64,000 nt of DNA, taken from Burkholderiales bacterium. GTDB lineage: Bacteria; Pseudomonadota; Gammaproteobacteria; Burkholderiales; Burkholderiaceae_E. Positions 17,472 to 27,728 of this stretch are shown here, in pieces. Location: positions 49,172-113,171 of the forward strand of contig JAPLQF010000019.1 of assembly GCA_026399875.1 (NCBI GenBank), in the 5' to 3' direction. Under the pieces are notes generated by a model. It did no database searches, had not been told where the DNA came from, and saw only the letters and a program-made list of their open reading frames with translations. The translations under genes and the position numbers were made by a program. Numbering within the stretch: position 1 is the first letter of the stretch; each line of letters starts with the position of its first letter.

Positions 17472-18170
17472 TCAGACGAGTTCGGCCAGTTGCCCGGGCT
17501 CCAGATGACACCATTGGCCCATAGGCAGGCCGAGCGAATCAAGTGTGAGCTTGCCGATCGCGCTGCGGCGCAATGAGACGCAGTGATTGCCTGCCGCAGC
17601 CAGCATCCGCTTGACCTGGTGGTACTTGCCCTGGTCGATGCTGAGTTCGAGCAGATGCGTGTCCAGCATGCGCACCTGCGCGGCGATGGGTTTGTCCTCG
17701 TCGATGAGCTTCACGCCATCGCGCAACTGCGCGATCAGTTGCGGCGTCACCGCCTCGAAGACGGTGGCTTCATAGGTTTTCTGAACATGCCGCTTCGGCG
17801 AAGACTGGGCGTGGATGAAGCCACCGTCATCGGACAGCAGCAGCAGGCCGGTGGTGTCATGGTCGAGGCGACCGACCGGCTGGGTATTGCGGTTGAGGTA
17901 TTCCTGCGGCAACAGGCTGAGGATGCCCGGATGGTGGCTGGGCTTGCGTGAACACTCGTAACCGGGAGGCTTGTGCAAGCCGATGTAGAGGTGCTGGCGA
18001 AACGTCCATGCTTTTCCGTTAACGCTGAAGACCAGGCCTTCGCAGGGCAGGTCTTCATCGGCATCGGTGATTAATCGACCCGCCACGCTGATTTGCTCAC
18101 TCCAGATGAGCTGGCGGCACTGCTTGCGGCTGCCGAAGCCCTGGCTGTGAAGGATTTTTTCCAGCGTCAT
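17472..18170 (-). CDS. RsuA-family rRNA pseudouridine synthase
   Basis: Site-specific pseudouridine synthase of 232 residues. The N-terminal S4-like RNA-binding domain starts MTLEKILHSQGFGSRKQC, and the catalytic domain contains PVGRLDHDTTGLLLLSDD with the invariant catalytic Asp, then HVQKTYEATV and DQGKYHQVKRMLAAAGNHC. This fits RsuA (16S position 516) or a close relative. Its ATG overlaps the stop of the upstream methyltransferase gene by four bases (18167-18170), so the two are translationally coupled and probably both modify RNA. Confidence 0.88.
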   Translation of the reverse strand: MTLEKILHSQGFGSRKQCRQLIWSEQISVAGRLITDADEDLPCEGLVFSVNGKAWTFRQHLYIGLHKPPGYECSRKPSHHPGILSLLPQEYLNRNTQPVGRLDHDTTGLLLLSDDGGFIHAQSSPKRHVQKTYEATVFEAVTPQLIAQLRDGVKLIDEDKPIAAQVRMLDTHLLELSIDQGKYHQVKRMLAAAGNHCVSLRRSAIGKLTLDSLGLPMGQWCHLEPGQLAELV

Positions 18171-19048
18171 GCTGCAGGCACCGATCCCGATGGGCTGCTG
18201 CTGCGGTCCAGGCCGGTGAAAAAGCGCTCTTGCAGGGACCTCAGTCCCAGTTCCCCGAGAAGCGCATCGATTTTTTCGGCAGCCCGCCGGCGCGGCACAT
18301 CCTTGTTGAGGCTGGCGATGATGAGCTCGTTCTTCATGGAATGCTCCCAGCCCACCAGTTCGGTGACGGTCACCTGATAGCCGTGCGATTCCAGTTGCAG
18401 GCAGCGCAGCACATTGGTGACGTGGCTGCCGAATTCGCGGGTGTGGAGGGGATGGCGCCAGATTGCCGCCAGCGGCTCGCCGGACTGGGACGGAGTCTTA
18501 TTCTTGCGCAGCACGGCGGCGACTTCCGCCTGGCAACAGGGCGCCAGCACGATGAAGCGTGCCTTGGCCGACAGCGCGAACCGGATCGCGTCGTCGGTGG
18601 CGGTGTCGCAGGCATGCAGGGCTGTGACGATATCCGCCCCGGCGCAAAGGCCGGGGCTGGCCATGCTCGAAATCGCCTGATCGACCCGCAGGTTGAGGAA
18701 GGACATGGCATCGAAGCCGAGCTGCGAAGCAAGCTCCCGGGATTTGAGCACCAGTTCATTGCGGGATTCGATGCCCACGACCTGCGAGCCAGGCGCGAGT
18801 GATTTGAAGAAGAGGTCATACAGAATGAAGCCGAGATAAGACTTTCCCGCTCCGCAATCCACGAGTCTGATATGGCCTTGCTCCTGCCTGATCTGCTCCA
18901 GCAAGGGTTCGATGAATTGATAGAGGTGATAAACCTGCTTCAGTTTTCGCCGGCTGTCCTGGTTGAGGCGGCCGTCGCGCGTCAGGATGTGCAGTGCCTT
19001 CAGCAGTTCAATGGACTGGCCGGGGCGGATGTCTGGTGTGTCTTGCAT
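18167..19048 (-). CDS. Class I SAM-dependent methyltransferase (Methyltransf_32-like)
   Basis: Predicted methyltransferase of 293 residues. Motif I is RLVDCGAGKSYLGFILYDLF, the acidic ribose-binding residue is in VVGIESRNELV, ADIVTALHACDTATDDAIRF is the motif IV region, and VLAPCCQAEV carries the PCC element seen in the Methyltransf_32 / RRNAD1-like group. Helices at the N-terminus (KLKQVYHLYQFIEPLLEQI) precede the fold. It overlaps the RsuA-type gene by four bases. The coupling suggests an RNA substrate, but no target has been read from sequence. Confidence 0.78.
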   Translation of the reverse strand: MQDTPDIRPGQSIELLKALHILTRDGRLNQDSRRKLKQVYHLYQFIEPLLEQIRQEQGHIRLVDCGAGKSYLGFILYDLFFKSLAPGSQVVGIESRNELVLKSRELASQLGFDAMSFLNLRVDQAISSMASPGLCAGADIVTALHACDTATDDAIRFALSAKARFIVLAPCCQAEVAAVLRKNKTPSQSGEPLAAIWRHPLHTREFGSHVTNVLRCLQLESHGYQVTVTELVGWEHSMKNELIIASLNKDVPRRRAAEKIDALLGELGLRSLQERFFTGLDRSSSPSGSVPAA

Positions 19049-19106
19049 GGGTTGCCACTTCAGGGAATGCCTGATCGACGATGCACGCCGAAAGCCGCTT
19101 GCCTGC

Positions 19107-19182
19107 TGGTGCCGATGAGAGGAGTCGAACCCCCGACCTTCGCATTACGAATGCGCTGCTCTACCAACTGAGCTACATCGGC
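19107..19182 (-). tRNA. tRNA-Thr (anticodon CGU)
   Basis: A 76-base cloverleaf on the minus strand with the 3' CCA encoded. The acceptor stem GCCGATG pairs with CATCGGC. The anticodon loop TTCGTAA gives CGU, reading ACG. The D-arm (GCTCAGTTGGTAGAGC) and T-arm (GGGGGTTCGACTCCTCT) are standard, and the anticodon arm matches E. coli thrW. Confidence 0.97.
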
Positions 19183-19276
19183 AATCCTGATCGCCTGCGC
19201 CGCGCGACAAACCGCCGGCAAGCTTGAATGCAGCCTTCGAGAATATCACGGTCGATATCGCCTCAGCCAGTCGCCC

Positions 19277-20206
19277 TCAGCCTGGGTCTTTCCCAACAGT
19301 CTTCAGAAAATCGGCGACCTGCGGAAAACGCAGCCTTACCCGCAGCTCGCGCTTGAGCCTGCGGTTGTCGAGTCGACGCGACTCCGACATGAAGCTCAGC
19401 AGCATCGGCGAGACCGCCTCGCGCAACTGCTCGCGTGGCAGGCGTGGCGGTGAAGGCAAGCCGAAAGCCTGCGCTACCGCTTCGAAATACTCGCCCATCT
19501 TCATGTCACTGTCGTCGACTGCGTGAATCACCCTTTGCGAGCGGCCGCGCCACAGCGCGGCAAACGCAATGCGCGCCAGGTCATCGGCATGGATATGGTT
19601 GGTATAGACATCGTCGGCGTCGATCAGCGCCGGTGTGCCGCGCTGCAGCCGCTCAACCGGCAGGCGGTCGCCGGCATAGATGCCCGGCACTCTGAGCACA
19701 TTGACCCGCGCTGAACCGGTCGCGGCGCGCCGGCGCAGCAGCGTTTCGGCCGCGACCCGCCTGAGGGCGCGTTCGTTGCGCGGCGCGACCGCCCGCGTTT
19801 CGTCAAACCGTGCCCCGCCACAGTCGCCATAGACGCCGGTCGTGCTCAGATAGACCCATGCTGTGGCTTGCGGCATTGCCTGCAACGCATGCTTCGTTCT
19901 CGGGTCGCCCTTGCCGGATGAAGGCGGCGGCGCGCTGTGCAGGACGAAAGGTGCCAGGCCGCGCAGTCGGCGACTTGCGCGCAGGTCCTCGAGATCGATG
20001 CGCAGCGGCGTGGCGCCGGCTTCCCGCACCGCCTCGAGCGCCTCAGTGCGGCGAACCACGCCGATGATGTGCAGCCGGTCGGCATACATCCTGACAAAGC
20101 GCAGCCCCACATCGCCGCAGCCCAGCAGCACCAGCCGCGCACGCCGGAAGCGTCGGGGCAGTGAGCCATAATGCGGGCTGCTCTGTTTGACCAATCGTTT
20201 CTTCAC
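19277..20206 (-). CDS. NAD(P)-binding epimerase/reductase-like protein (extended SDR)
   Basis: Rossmann-fold protein of 309 residues resembling YeeZ-type atypical SDRs. The dinucleotide motif is RLVLLGCGDVGLRFVRMYA near residue 25. STTGVYGDCGGARFDET replaces the usual catalytic YxxxK region, and DVYTNHIHADDLARIAFAAL is the C-terminal family block. The Tyr-x3-Lys pair is not obvious, so oxidoreductase activity is uncertain. The start appears to be GTG 20206, sixteen bases from the divergent reductase gene at 20223. The last base is 94 bases before tRNA-Thr on the same strand. Confidence 0.75.
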   Translation of the reverse strand: MKKRLVKQSSPHYGSLPRRFRRARLVLLGCGDVGLRFVRMYADRLHIIGVVRRTEALEAVREAGATPLRIDLEDLRASRRLRGLAPFVLHSAPPPSSGKGDPRTKHALQAMPQATAWVYLSTTGVYGDCGGARFDETRAVAPRNERALRRVAAETLLRRRAATGSARVNVLRVPGIYAGDRLPVERLQRGTPALIDADDVYTNHIHADDLARIAFAALWRGRSQRVIHAVDDSDMKMGEYFEAVAQAFGLPSPPRLPREQLREAVSPMLLSFMSESRRLDNRRLKRELRVRLRFPQVADFLKTVGKDPG

Positions 20207-20222
20207 CCGCCGATTCTACGAG

Positions 20223-21253
20223 ATGCCCTTCAACATCAGTCTGATGCCCAGTGGCAGGCAGTTTTCAGCCGACGCCGACGAGTCGGTGCTTGAGGCCGGT
20301 CTGCGCCAGGGCATCGTGCTGCCTTATGGCTGCAAGAACGGCGCCTGCGGCTCCTGCAAGGCGAAGGTGACTGAAGGTCGATTCGAGCAGGGGCCACATC
20401 AGGCCAACGCGCTTCGCAACGATGAAGCCGCTCAGGGTTTCGCTTTGCTGTGTTGTGCGCAGGCCTGCGAAGACCTTGTGATCGAAGCCCGGGTGATCGC
20501 GGCGGCCGGCGACATCCCGATCCGCAAGATGCCCTGCCGCATCGCCTCGATTGAGTCCGTCGCCCCCGATGTGGCAGTGATGCGGCTGCAGTTGCCGGCC
20601 AATGAACGCTTGCAGTATCTCGCCGGTCAGTATGTCGAACTGATCCTCAAGGACGGCACGCGCCGCAGCTATTCAATGGCCAGCGCGCCGTTCGCCGCCG
20701 AGCAGATCGAGTTGCACATCAGGCATATGCCCGGTGGGCGCTTTACCGATGCGCTTTTCGGTGTGACCGAGCCGGTGGTCAAGGAGCGCGACATCCTGCG
20801 ATTTGAAGGGCCGATGGGCACTTTCTTTCTGCGGGAAGACGCCGATACGCCGATTGTGTTGCTGGCCAGCGGCACCGGTTTCGCACCGATCAAGGCGATC
20901 ATCGAGCAGGCAATCCACAAGGATATCCGGCGACCGATGACGCTTTATTGGGGCGGACGTCGACCTCAGGACCTCTATCACCATTCGCTGTGCCTGCAGT
21001 GGGCAGCCGAGTTGCGCGACTTCAGCTATGTGCCGGTGGTGTCTGACGCCTTGCCGCAAGACGATTGGCAGGGACGAACCGGCTTTGTGCATCAGGCGGT
21101 GATGGCCGATCTGCCCGATCTGTCGGGCTATCAGGCCTATGCCTGTGGCGCGCCAATCGTGGTCGATTCGGCGCGACGCGATTTTATCGAGCGTTGCGGA
21201 CTGCCGCAGGACGCTTTCTTTGCCGATGCCTTCACCTCGGCGGCCGATAGCGC

Positions 21254-21257
<4 letters not shown>
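20223..21257 (+). CDS. Ferredoxin-domain NAD(P)H:flavin reductase (CDP-6-deoxyglucoseen reductase-like)
   Basis: Single-chain electron transfer protein of 344 residues. An N-terminal plant-type [2Fe-2S] ferredoxin domain carries CKNGACGSCKAKV plus the fourth Cys in FALLCCAQAC. The FAD-binding domain shows RRSYSMAS (RxYS motif) and GPMGTFFLRED, and the NAD-binding domain shows IVLLASGTGFAPIKAI and YACGAPIVVDSARR. Relatives supply electrons to oxygenases or deoxysugar enzymes; no partner oxygenase is adjacent. Start ATG 20223 places the ferredoxin domain at the true N-terminus. It converges with livF, with a 4-base overlap at the 3' end. Confidence 0.9.
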
Positions 21258-22004
<747 letters not shown>

Positions 22005-22012
<8 letters not shown>

Positions 22013-22835
22013 TGCTGGCTCCAAGATAGGCTTCGATCACCGCTTTGTCGCGCTTGACGTCGTCGGGCAGACCCTGGGCGATGACCTTGCCGTAGTCGAG
22101 CACCGTGACCCGATCGCACAGACCCATCACCAGCTTCACATCGTGTTCGATCAGCAGGATGGTCTTGCCGTCGCGGCTGATGCTCTCGAGCAGTTCGCGC
22201 AGGGCCAGTTTCTCGGTGGCATTCATGCCGGCCGCCGGCTCATCGAGCGCGAGCAGGCTCGGCTCGGTGGCCAGTGCACGCGCGATTTCGAGGCGGCGCT
22301 GGTCGCCGTAAGACAGGGTGCGCGATTGAAACGGTGCATAGCGGGCAATGCCGACATAGTCGAGCAGCTGCATCGCGCGCTCGCGAATCTCGGCCTCTTC
22401 GCGTCGCTGCGTCGACAGCCGGAGCATCGCCGCAAAGGCGCCGGCATGCGTGCGGATATGCCGCCCGACCATGACGTTTTCGAGCACGGTCATCTCGGCA
22501 AAGAGGCGGATGTTCTGGAAGGTGCGGGCGATGCCCGCCTTGGCCACCTCGTGCACGGCGGTCGGCGAGTAGGGCTTGCCGTTGAGTTCGAAGCGCCCGG
22601 CATCCGGCGTGTAGAGCCCGGTGATGACATTGAAGAAGGTGGTCTTGCCGGCGCCGTTCGGTCCGATCAGGCCATAGATCTGCCCGCGTGCGATCGAGAT
22701 GCCGACATCGGAGAGAGCCTGCAAACCGCCGAAACGCTTTTCTGCACCCTGCACCAGCAGCAGCGGTACCTCTGGTGAGGCACCGCTCGAGGTTGCGAAA
22801 GCCGAGCTGGTCGTGCCGGTCGGGATCGCGCTCAT
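22005..22835 (-). CDS. livG: Branched-chain amino acid-type ABC transporter ATPase (LivG)
   Basis: ATPase subunit of 276 residues. Walker A is LIGPNGAGKTTFFNVI, the Q-loop region is IARTFQNIRLFAEMTVLENV (characteristic of LivG), the signature is LSYGDQRRLEIARAL, Walker B is LLALDEPAAGMNATE and the H-loop is LLIEHDVKLVMGL. It starts at ATG 22835 overlapping the livM stop by four bases, and its end overlaps livF. It pairs with LivF to power the LivH-LivM channel. Confidence 0.93.
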
Positions 22836-24007
22836 GGCTGCCCCGCACCGGTGGCGGCAGGCTTGGCCTCGCGCGAGGCCCTATCGTCAGCATCGGCGTC
22901 AGCATCGGTGTCGGCTGCGGTGCCATGCTGGCGAGCAGGCCACAAACCCGCAGGTCGATAGAGCATGATCAGCACCATCGACAGCCCGAAGAGCAGCATC
23001 CGCAGCGCCTCCGGGGCAATCAGTTCCTGTCCGAAAATCGCGAGCTGGGCGGGCTTGGCCACATAGCGAAGGACCTCCGGAATCGCATAAAGAAGAATGG
23101 CCCCCAGGATCACGCCGGGTACATGGCCCATGCCGCCGAGCACCACCATCGAGACGATCACCACCGACTCCATGAGGGTGAAGCTCTCGGGCGACACGAA
23201 ACCCTGGAAAGACGCGAACATCGCGCCGGCCACGCCGCCGAACGACGCCCCCATTGCAAAGGCGAGCAGCTTGACGTTGCGGGTATTGATGCCCATCGCC
23301 TTGGCGGCGATCTCGTCCTCGCGGATCGCCATCCAGGCGCGTCCGAGCCGGGAATCCTGCAGCCGAATGGTGATGATGATGATGATGATCGCCAGGATCA
23401 GGAACAGGTAGTAGTACAGATAGACCGACGGCACCTCGATATCGAAGAAGGTCTGGGTCTTGCCCAGGCTTACCCCGGCGATCTCGATCGGGTCGATATT
23501 GGTGATGCCCTGCGGGCCGTTGGTGATATTGATCGGCGAGTTCAGGTTGTTCAGGAAGATTCGGACGATTTCGCCGAAGCCGAGTGTCACGATGGCCAGA
23601 TAGTCGCCGCGCAGCCTCAGGGTCGGTGCACCGAGCAGAGCACCGAACAGCGCCGCAAGGCCCGCTCCCAGCGGTACGACCAGCCAGATCGAGTTGTGCA
23701 GCCCATTCGGAAACATCTGCCGGATGAACTCGAAGTTTTCGGAGAGCTGCGGCGACGACAGCAATGCGTACAGATAGGCTCCCACTGCATAGAAGGCCAC
23801 GTAGCCGAGATCGAGCAATCCGGCATAGCCGACCACGATGTTCAGTCCGAGCGCCAGCATCACATAGAGCAGCGCGAAGTCGATGATGCGCACCCAGCCA
23901 TTGCCCTGGGTGCCCGCCGCAAAAGGCAGTGCCAGCAGTACCAGCGTGATGACCGCGGTGGCGCCATAAGCGGCCACCGGGTTGTCCTTGAATGAGGGGA
24001 ATTGCAT
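22832..24007 (-). CDS. livM: Branched-chain amino acid-type ABC permease (LivM)
   Basis: Inner-membrane permease of 391 residues with about eight to ten hydrophobic segments. It has the family blocks LLYVMLALGLNIVVGYAGLL and RGDYLAIVTLGFGEIVRI, and the coupling-helix region SRLGRAWMAIREDEIAAKAM. An Ile6 run is encoded by repeated ATC codons (23371-23389). The last ~30 residues form a hydrophilic tail rich in Asp and Ala after the final membrane segment; this tail is unusual. It is coupled to livG by ATGA and lies 51 bases after livH. Confidence 0.92.
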   Translation of the reverse strand: MQFPSFKDNPVAAYGATAVITLVLLALPFAAGTQGNGWVRIIDFALLYVMLALGLNIVVGYAGLLDLGYVAFYAVGAYLYALLSSPQLSENFEFIRQMFPNGLHNSIWLVVPLGAGLAALFGALLGAPTLRLRGDYLAIVTLGFGEIVRIFLNNLNSPINITNGPQGITNIDPIEIAGVSLGKTQTFFDIEVPSVYLYYYLFLILAIIIIIITIRLQDSRLGRAWMAIREDEIAAKAMGINTRNVKLLAFAMGASFGGVAGAMFASFQGFVSPESFTLMESVVIVSMVVLGGMGHVPGVILGAILLYAIPEVLRYVAKPAQLAIFGQELIAPEALRMLLFGLSMVLIMLYRPAGLWPARQHGTAADTDADADADDRASREAKPAATGAGQP

Positions 24008-24058
24008 GCTTGCTGCGATAGGTGGTGCGGGCGGTGCCGGTTATGACGAGGGTCGCGA

Positions 24059-24988
24059 TCAGGCGCGGTCGGCGACCCGCTCACCCATAAGGCCTGAGGG
24101 ACGAAACACCAGCACCAGGATCAGTACGACGAAGGCGAAGATGTCCTGATAATGACTGCCAAGAAAGCCGCCGGTGATGTCACCGATATAGCCGGCGCCC
24201 AGGCTCTCGATGATGCCCAGCAGCAGCCCACCGAGCACCGCCCCACCGAGGTTGCCGATGCCGCCGAGCACCGCGGCGGTGAAGGCCTTGAGGCCTGGGA
24301 TGAAGCCCATGCTGAACTGCGCGATGTTGTAGTTCATGGCAACCAGCACACCGGCGACCGCCGCCAGCGAGGCGCCGATCGCAAAGGTGACAGCAATCAC
24401 CTGGTTGGCGTTGACGCCCATCAGGCCGGCGATGCGGGGGTTTTCGGCGGTCGCCCGCATGGCGCGTCCGAGCTTGGTCCGGTTGACCAGCAGCAGCAGA
24501 CCGATCATCAGCACCGCCGAGACCACCAGGATCAGCAGCTGTTTGGGGGCGAGCAAGGCTGGGCCGATTTCGATCGGCTTGGTGGGCAGCAGGTCGGGAA
24601 AGACGATCGGATTCGGTTTCCAGATGATCATCGCCACGGTCTGGATCACGATCGACAGACCGATAGCGGTAATCAGCGGCGCGAGTTTGGGCGCGTTGCG
24701 AAGCGGCCGATAAGCGACCCTCTCGATCAGAAGCGACAGGATCACGCACACCGGAATCGCGCAGGCCACGGCAATCACGAGAACCAAGGGCAGCGGCAAC
24801 CCCGACGTGGCAAGCATGCTGACGACAGTCACCCCCACCATGGCGCCGACCATGAGGACATCACCGTGCACGAAGTTGATCAGTTGCAGGATGCCGTAGA
24901 CCATGGTGTAGCCGAGCGCGATCAGGGCATAGACGCTGCCCAGGACCAGACCGTTCAGGATCTGCTGCAAAAGGATGTCGAACTGCAT
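24059..24988 (-). CDS. livH: Branched-chain amino acid-type ABC permease (LivH)
   Basis: Inner-membrane permease of 309 residues, with family blocks LVLGSVYALIALGYTMVYGI, NFVHGDVLMVGAMVG, LGRAMRATAENPRIAGLMGV (EAA-like coupling loop) and FTAAVLGGIGNLGGAVLGG. It forms the channel with LivM. The gene begins 46 bases after the cytochrome c gene on the same strand, so they may share a transcript. No periplasmic binding protein gene is found beside this transporter. Confidence 0.93.
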   Translation of the reverse strand: MQFDILLQQILNGLVLGSVYALIALGYTMVYGILQLINFVHGDVLMVGAMVGVTVVSMLATSGLPLPLVLVIAVACAIPVCVILSLLIERVAYRPLRNAPKLAPLITAIGLSIVIQTVAMIIWKPNPIVFPDLLPTKPIEIGPALLAPKQLLILVVSAVLMIGLLLLVNRTKLGRAMRATAENPRIAGLMGVNANQVIAVTFAIGASLAAVAGVLVAMNYNIAQFSMGFIPGLKAFTAAVLGGIGNLGGAVLGGLLLGIIESLGAGYIGDITGGFLGSHYQDIFAFVVLILVLVFRPSGLMGERVADRA

Positions 24989-25034
24989 TGAGGCAGATCC
25001 TGCTGGGGTGGTCGAGGAAGGATGAACTGCCGGC

Positions 25035-25352
25035 TTATCTGGCTGACAGAACCCAGGTGGCCAGGGTGATCGCGTCGGCTTCGCTCACCTGAGGATTGGC
25101 AGGCATCGGAATCTGGCCCCAGACACCGACACCGCCCCCGCGTACCTTCTTTGCGAGCCGTGCGATGGCGTCCTTGTCGGAGGCGTACTTTGCGGCGATG
25201 TCCTTGTAGGCAGGCCCGATCAGTTTCTTGTCGACTGCATGGCATGCGACGCAATTGCGGGATTTGGCCAGCTCGGGGCTGGCATGGCCTGAACCTGAAC
25301 CCAGCAAGGCAATCGCGAAGAGAGCAGGGCGAATCGCGACGAGAATCATCAT
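25035..25352 (-). CDS. Periplasmic cytochrome c, class I (c551/c552 type)
   Basis: Small monoheme cytochrome c of 105 residues. An N-terminal signal peptide (MMILVAIRPALFAIALLGSG) ends near GHA before SPELA. The heme motif is CVACH, in NCVACHAVDKKLIGP, and the distal Met ligand is in WGQIPMPANPQVS, both typical of c551/c552 electron carriers. Start ATG 25352 (or 25349) has CTGGAG just upstream; a longer in-frame extension to 25409 would bury the signal peptide. It is divergent from the Trp-rich protein gene and precedes livH by 46 bases. Confidence 0.92.
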   Translation of the reverse strand: MMILVAIRPALFAIALLGSGSGHASPELAKSRNCVACHAVDKKLIGPAYKDIAAKYASDKDAIARLAKKVRGGGVGVWGQIPMPANPQVSEADAITLATWVLSAR

Positions 25353-25545
25353 GGCTCCAGAGGCAGTTGTCAGAAGGTACGGGCAGAAATGTTGGCTGTC
25401 CAGATGCAAGAGCAGTTAATTACAACGCAGTGCTGACGACGCAGCCCCCGTTCGCACCTCGCGAGCCGCCGCCGGGCGTACGGGGATCGACTGCCCGACG
25501 CCTGATCGTGGAACCTGAATCATCCTTAAGTGTCAGGAAGGTTCG

Positions 25546-25782
25546 ATGTATCTGGTCTGGATTGGCGCCATTGCGGTAATCGTCAAACTATCTGGATTCG
25601 GGGCGCTTGCAACGATGTCCTGGTGGTGGGTCCTGTTGCCTCTGGGGCTGGCGATCATCTGGTTCGAATGGCTCGAGCGCCTGTTTGGCCGCGACCGTCG
25701 CAAGGCCGAGGCGGCAGCATGGGCCGACCATCGCAAGGAACGGATCGCCTCGCAGTTTCGAAAAGGCCAGGGACGGCAGTGA
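25546..25782 (+). CDS. Small Trp-rich membrane protein (TIGR04438 type)
   Basis: Protein of 78 residues with an N-terminal membrane segment (residues 2-15) and a second hydrophobic stretch around MSWWWVLLPLGLAIIWFEWL, then a basic tail beginning ERLFGRDRRKAEAAAW. The run of Trp residues and the ERLFGRDRR end match the TIGR04438 small Trp-rich family found in betaproteobacteria. Function is unknown; two membrane passes with a cytoplasmic basic tail are likely. AGGAAGG lies just before ATG 25546. It converges with ilvD, 41 bases away. Confidence 0.8.
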   Translation: MYLVWIGAIAVIVKLSGFGALATMSWWWVLLPLGLAIIWFEWLERLFGRDRRKAEAAAWADHRKERIASQFRKGQGRQ

Positions 25783-25823
25783 GCGCGCCCCGATGACCAC
25801 GGCCTTCTTTCTTTCGCCTTGTC

Positions 25824-27506
25824 TTACTCGAAAAGGTCGGTAACCGCGCCCTTGCTCGCACTTGAGGCAAGCTTGGCGAACTTCGCAAGCACCCCACGAC
25901 TGTAGCGCGGTGCAGGCGGCTGCCACGCGGCGCGACGGCGAGCGAGTTCGGCCTCATCGATATTCAGTTGCAGCAGCAGCTGGTGGGCGTCGACCGTGAT
26001 CGAGTCGCCCTCATGGATCATTGCGATATTGCCGCCTGCCGCCGCCTCGGGCGCCACATGGCCGACCACCATGCCCCAGGTGCCGCCTGAGAAGCGCCCG
26101 TCGGTGATCAGTGCCACCGACTCGCCAAGCCCCGCTCCGATGATTGCCGAGGTGGGCGCGAGCATTTCGGGCATGCCGGGTGCGCCCTTGGGGCCCAGAT
26201 AGCGCAGGACCAGTACGTCGCCTGCATTGATCCGGTTTTCCATGATGGCGGTCATCGCCGACTGCTCGTCATCGAAAACCCGGGCCGGGCCGGTGATCAC
26301 CGGATTTTTCAGTCCGGTGATCTTGGCGACCGAGCCTTCGGGCGACAGATTGCCTTTGAGAATCGCCAGATGCCCCTGTTCGTAAATGGCGCGATCGAGC
26401 GGCAGGATCACATTCTGGTCAGCACGCGGTGCCGAGGGCCAGGCAGCGAGTTCTTCGCCCAGCGTGCGCCCGGTGATGGTCATGCACTCGCCGTGGATCA
26501 GACCGGCATCGAGCAGCAGCTTGAGGACCTGCGGAATGCCACCGGCAGCATGCAGGTCGGTGGCGACATATTGCCCCGAGGGCTTGAGGTCGCAGATCAC
26601 CGGCACGCGCGTGCGAACGCGCTCGAAGTCGTCGATAGTCCAGTTGACGTCGGCAGCATGCGCAATGGCCAGGAAATGGAGCACCGCGTTGGTCGATCCG
26701 CCGGTGGCCATGATCAGCGTGACCGCGTTTTCGATCGACTCGCGGGTGACGATGTCGCGCGGGCGCAGGTTGTTGCGCACCGCCTGTACCAGGACGCGCG
26801 CTGATTCGGCCGTCGAGACGAGTTTTTCGGTATCCGGGTTGGCCATGGTCGACGAGCCCAGAAGGCTCATGCCGAGCGCCTCGAACGATGAGGACATGGT
26901 GTTGGCGGTGAACATGCCGCCGCAGGAGCCGGTGCCCGGCACGGCATTTTTTTCGATGCCGTCGAAGTCCTCGCTGCTCATGCGACCGCGGGAAAACTCG
27001 CCGACCGCTTCGAAGACCGAGACCACGGTCAGGTCCTTGCCCTTCCAGTGCCCGGGCTTGATCGTGCCGCCGTAGACATAGATCGCCGGCACATTGCAGC
27101 GCAGGATGCCGATCATGCCGCCGGGCATGTTCTTGTCGCAACCGCCCAGCACCAGCACGCCATCCATCCACTGGCCCTGAACCGCAGTCTCGACGCAATC
27201 GGCAATGACTTCGCGCGAGATCAGCGAATACTTCATGCCTTCGGTGCCCATCGACATGCCGTCCGAGATCGTTGGGGTGCCGAAGGTCTGCGGATTGCCG
27301 CCGGCAGCGCGAATCGCGTCGACGGCTGCGTCGGCGAGGGGCTGAAGCCCGGAATTGCAGGGGGTGATCGTCGAGTGACCGTTGGCGATGCCGATCATCG
27401 GATTGGCGAAGTCGGTTGAGCGATAGCCCATCGCGTAGTACATCGAGCGATTTGGGGCGCGGGCAACGCCCTCGGTGATATTGCGGGAACGGCGGTTCGC
27501 GGTCAT
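25824..27506 (-). CDS. ilvD: Dihydroxy-acid dehydratase
   Basis: Iron-sulfur enzyme of isoleucine, valine and leucine synthesis that dehydrates dihydroxy-acids to 2-keto acids. Length is 560 residues. It shows [20 protein letters not shown] (cluster Cys), [37 protein letters not shown] (second cluster Cys with the carbamylated-Lys region) and [18 protein letters not shown] (third Cys). [20 protein letters not shown] near the C-terminus is also conserved. It is a single-gene unit divergent from lgt with 222 bases between starts. Confidence 0.96.
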   Translation of the reverse strand: MTANRRSRNITEGVARAPNRSMYYAMGYRSTDFANPMIGIANGHSTITPCNSGLQPLADAAVDAIRAAGGNPQTFGTPTISDGMSMGTEGMKYSLISREVIADCVETAVQGQWMDGVLVLGGCDKNMPGGMIGILRCNVPAIYVYGGTIKPGHWKGKDLTVVSVFEAVGEFSRGRMSSEDFDGIEKNAVPGTGSCGGMFTANTMSSSFEALGMSLLGSSTMANPDTEKLVSTAESARVLVQAVRNNLRPRDIVTRESIENAVTLIMATGGSTNAVLHFLAIAHAADVNWTIDDFERVRTRVPVICDLKPSGQYVATDLHAAGGIPQVLKLLLDAGLIHGECMTITGRTLGEELAAWPSAPRADQNVILPLDRAIYEQGHLAILKGNLSPEGSVAKITGLKNPVITGPARVFDDEQSAMTAIMENRINAGDVLVLRYLGPKGAPGMPEMLAPTSAIIGAGLGESVALITDGRFSGGTWGMVVGHVAPEAAAGGNIAMIHEGDSITVDAHQLLLQLNIDEAELARRRAAWQPPAPRYSRGVLAKFAKLASSASKGAVTDLFE

Positions 27507-27689
27507 CGCGGGCTCCAGATCGGGTCAGTTAGGGACATGGCTCGCGAGCTTAACGCCACCCGATTCGATTGCAAAATAGCAGGCGGCCATAGGGTTTTTG
27601 CCTTCAAAAAGGCCACGACTGAGCGCTGCCGGTACGACTGCAGCAGCGGCCCGCAATGATCGGTCGCAAGGCATGGGACAATCTGCAAG

Positions 27690-27718
27690 TTGGCGTCGAA
27701 TCGACGACCGGCCCTAAT
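27690..27718 (+). promoter_or_regulatory. Candidate sigma-70 promoter for lgt
   Basis: TTGGCG (27690-27695), a 17-base spacer and CCTAAT (27713-27718). Transcription would begin near 27725, only a few bases before the lgt ATG at 27729, so the leader would be minimal. Confidence 0.4.
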
Positions 27719-27728
27719 CGATCTCCTG

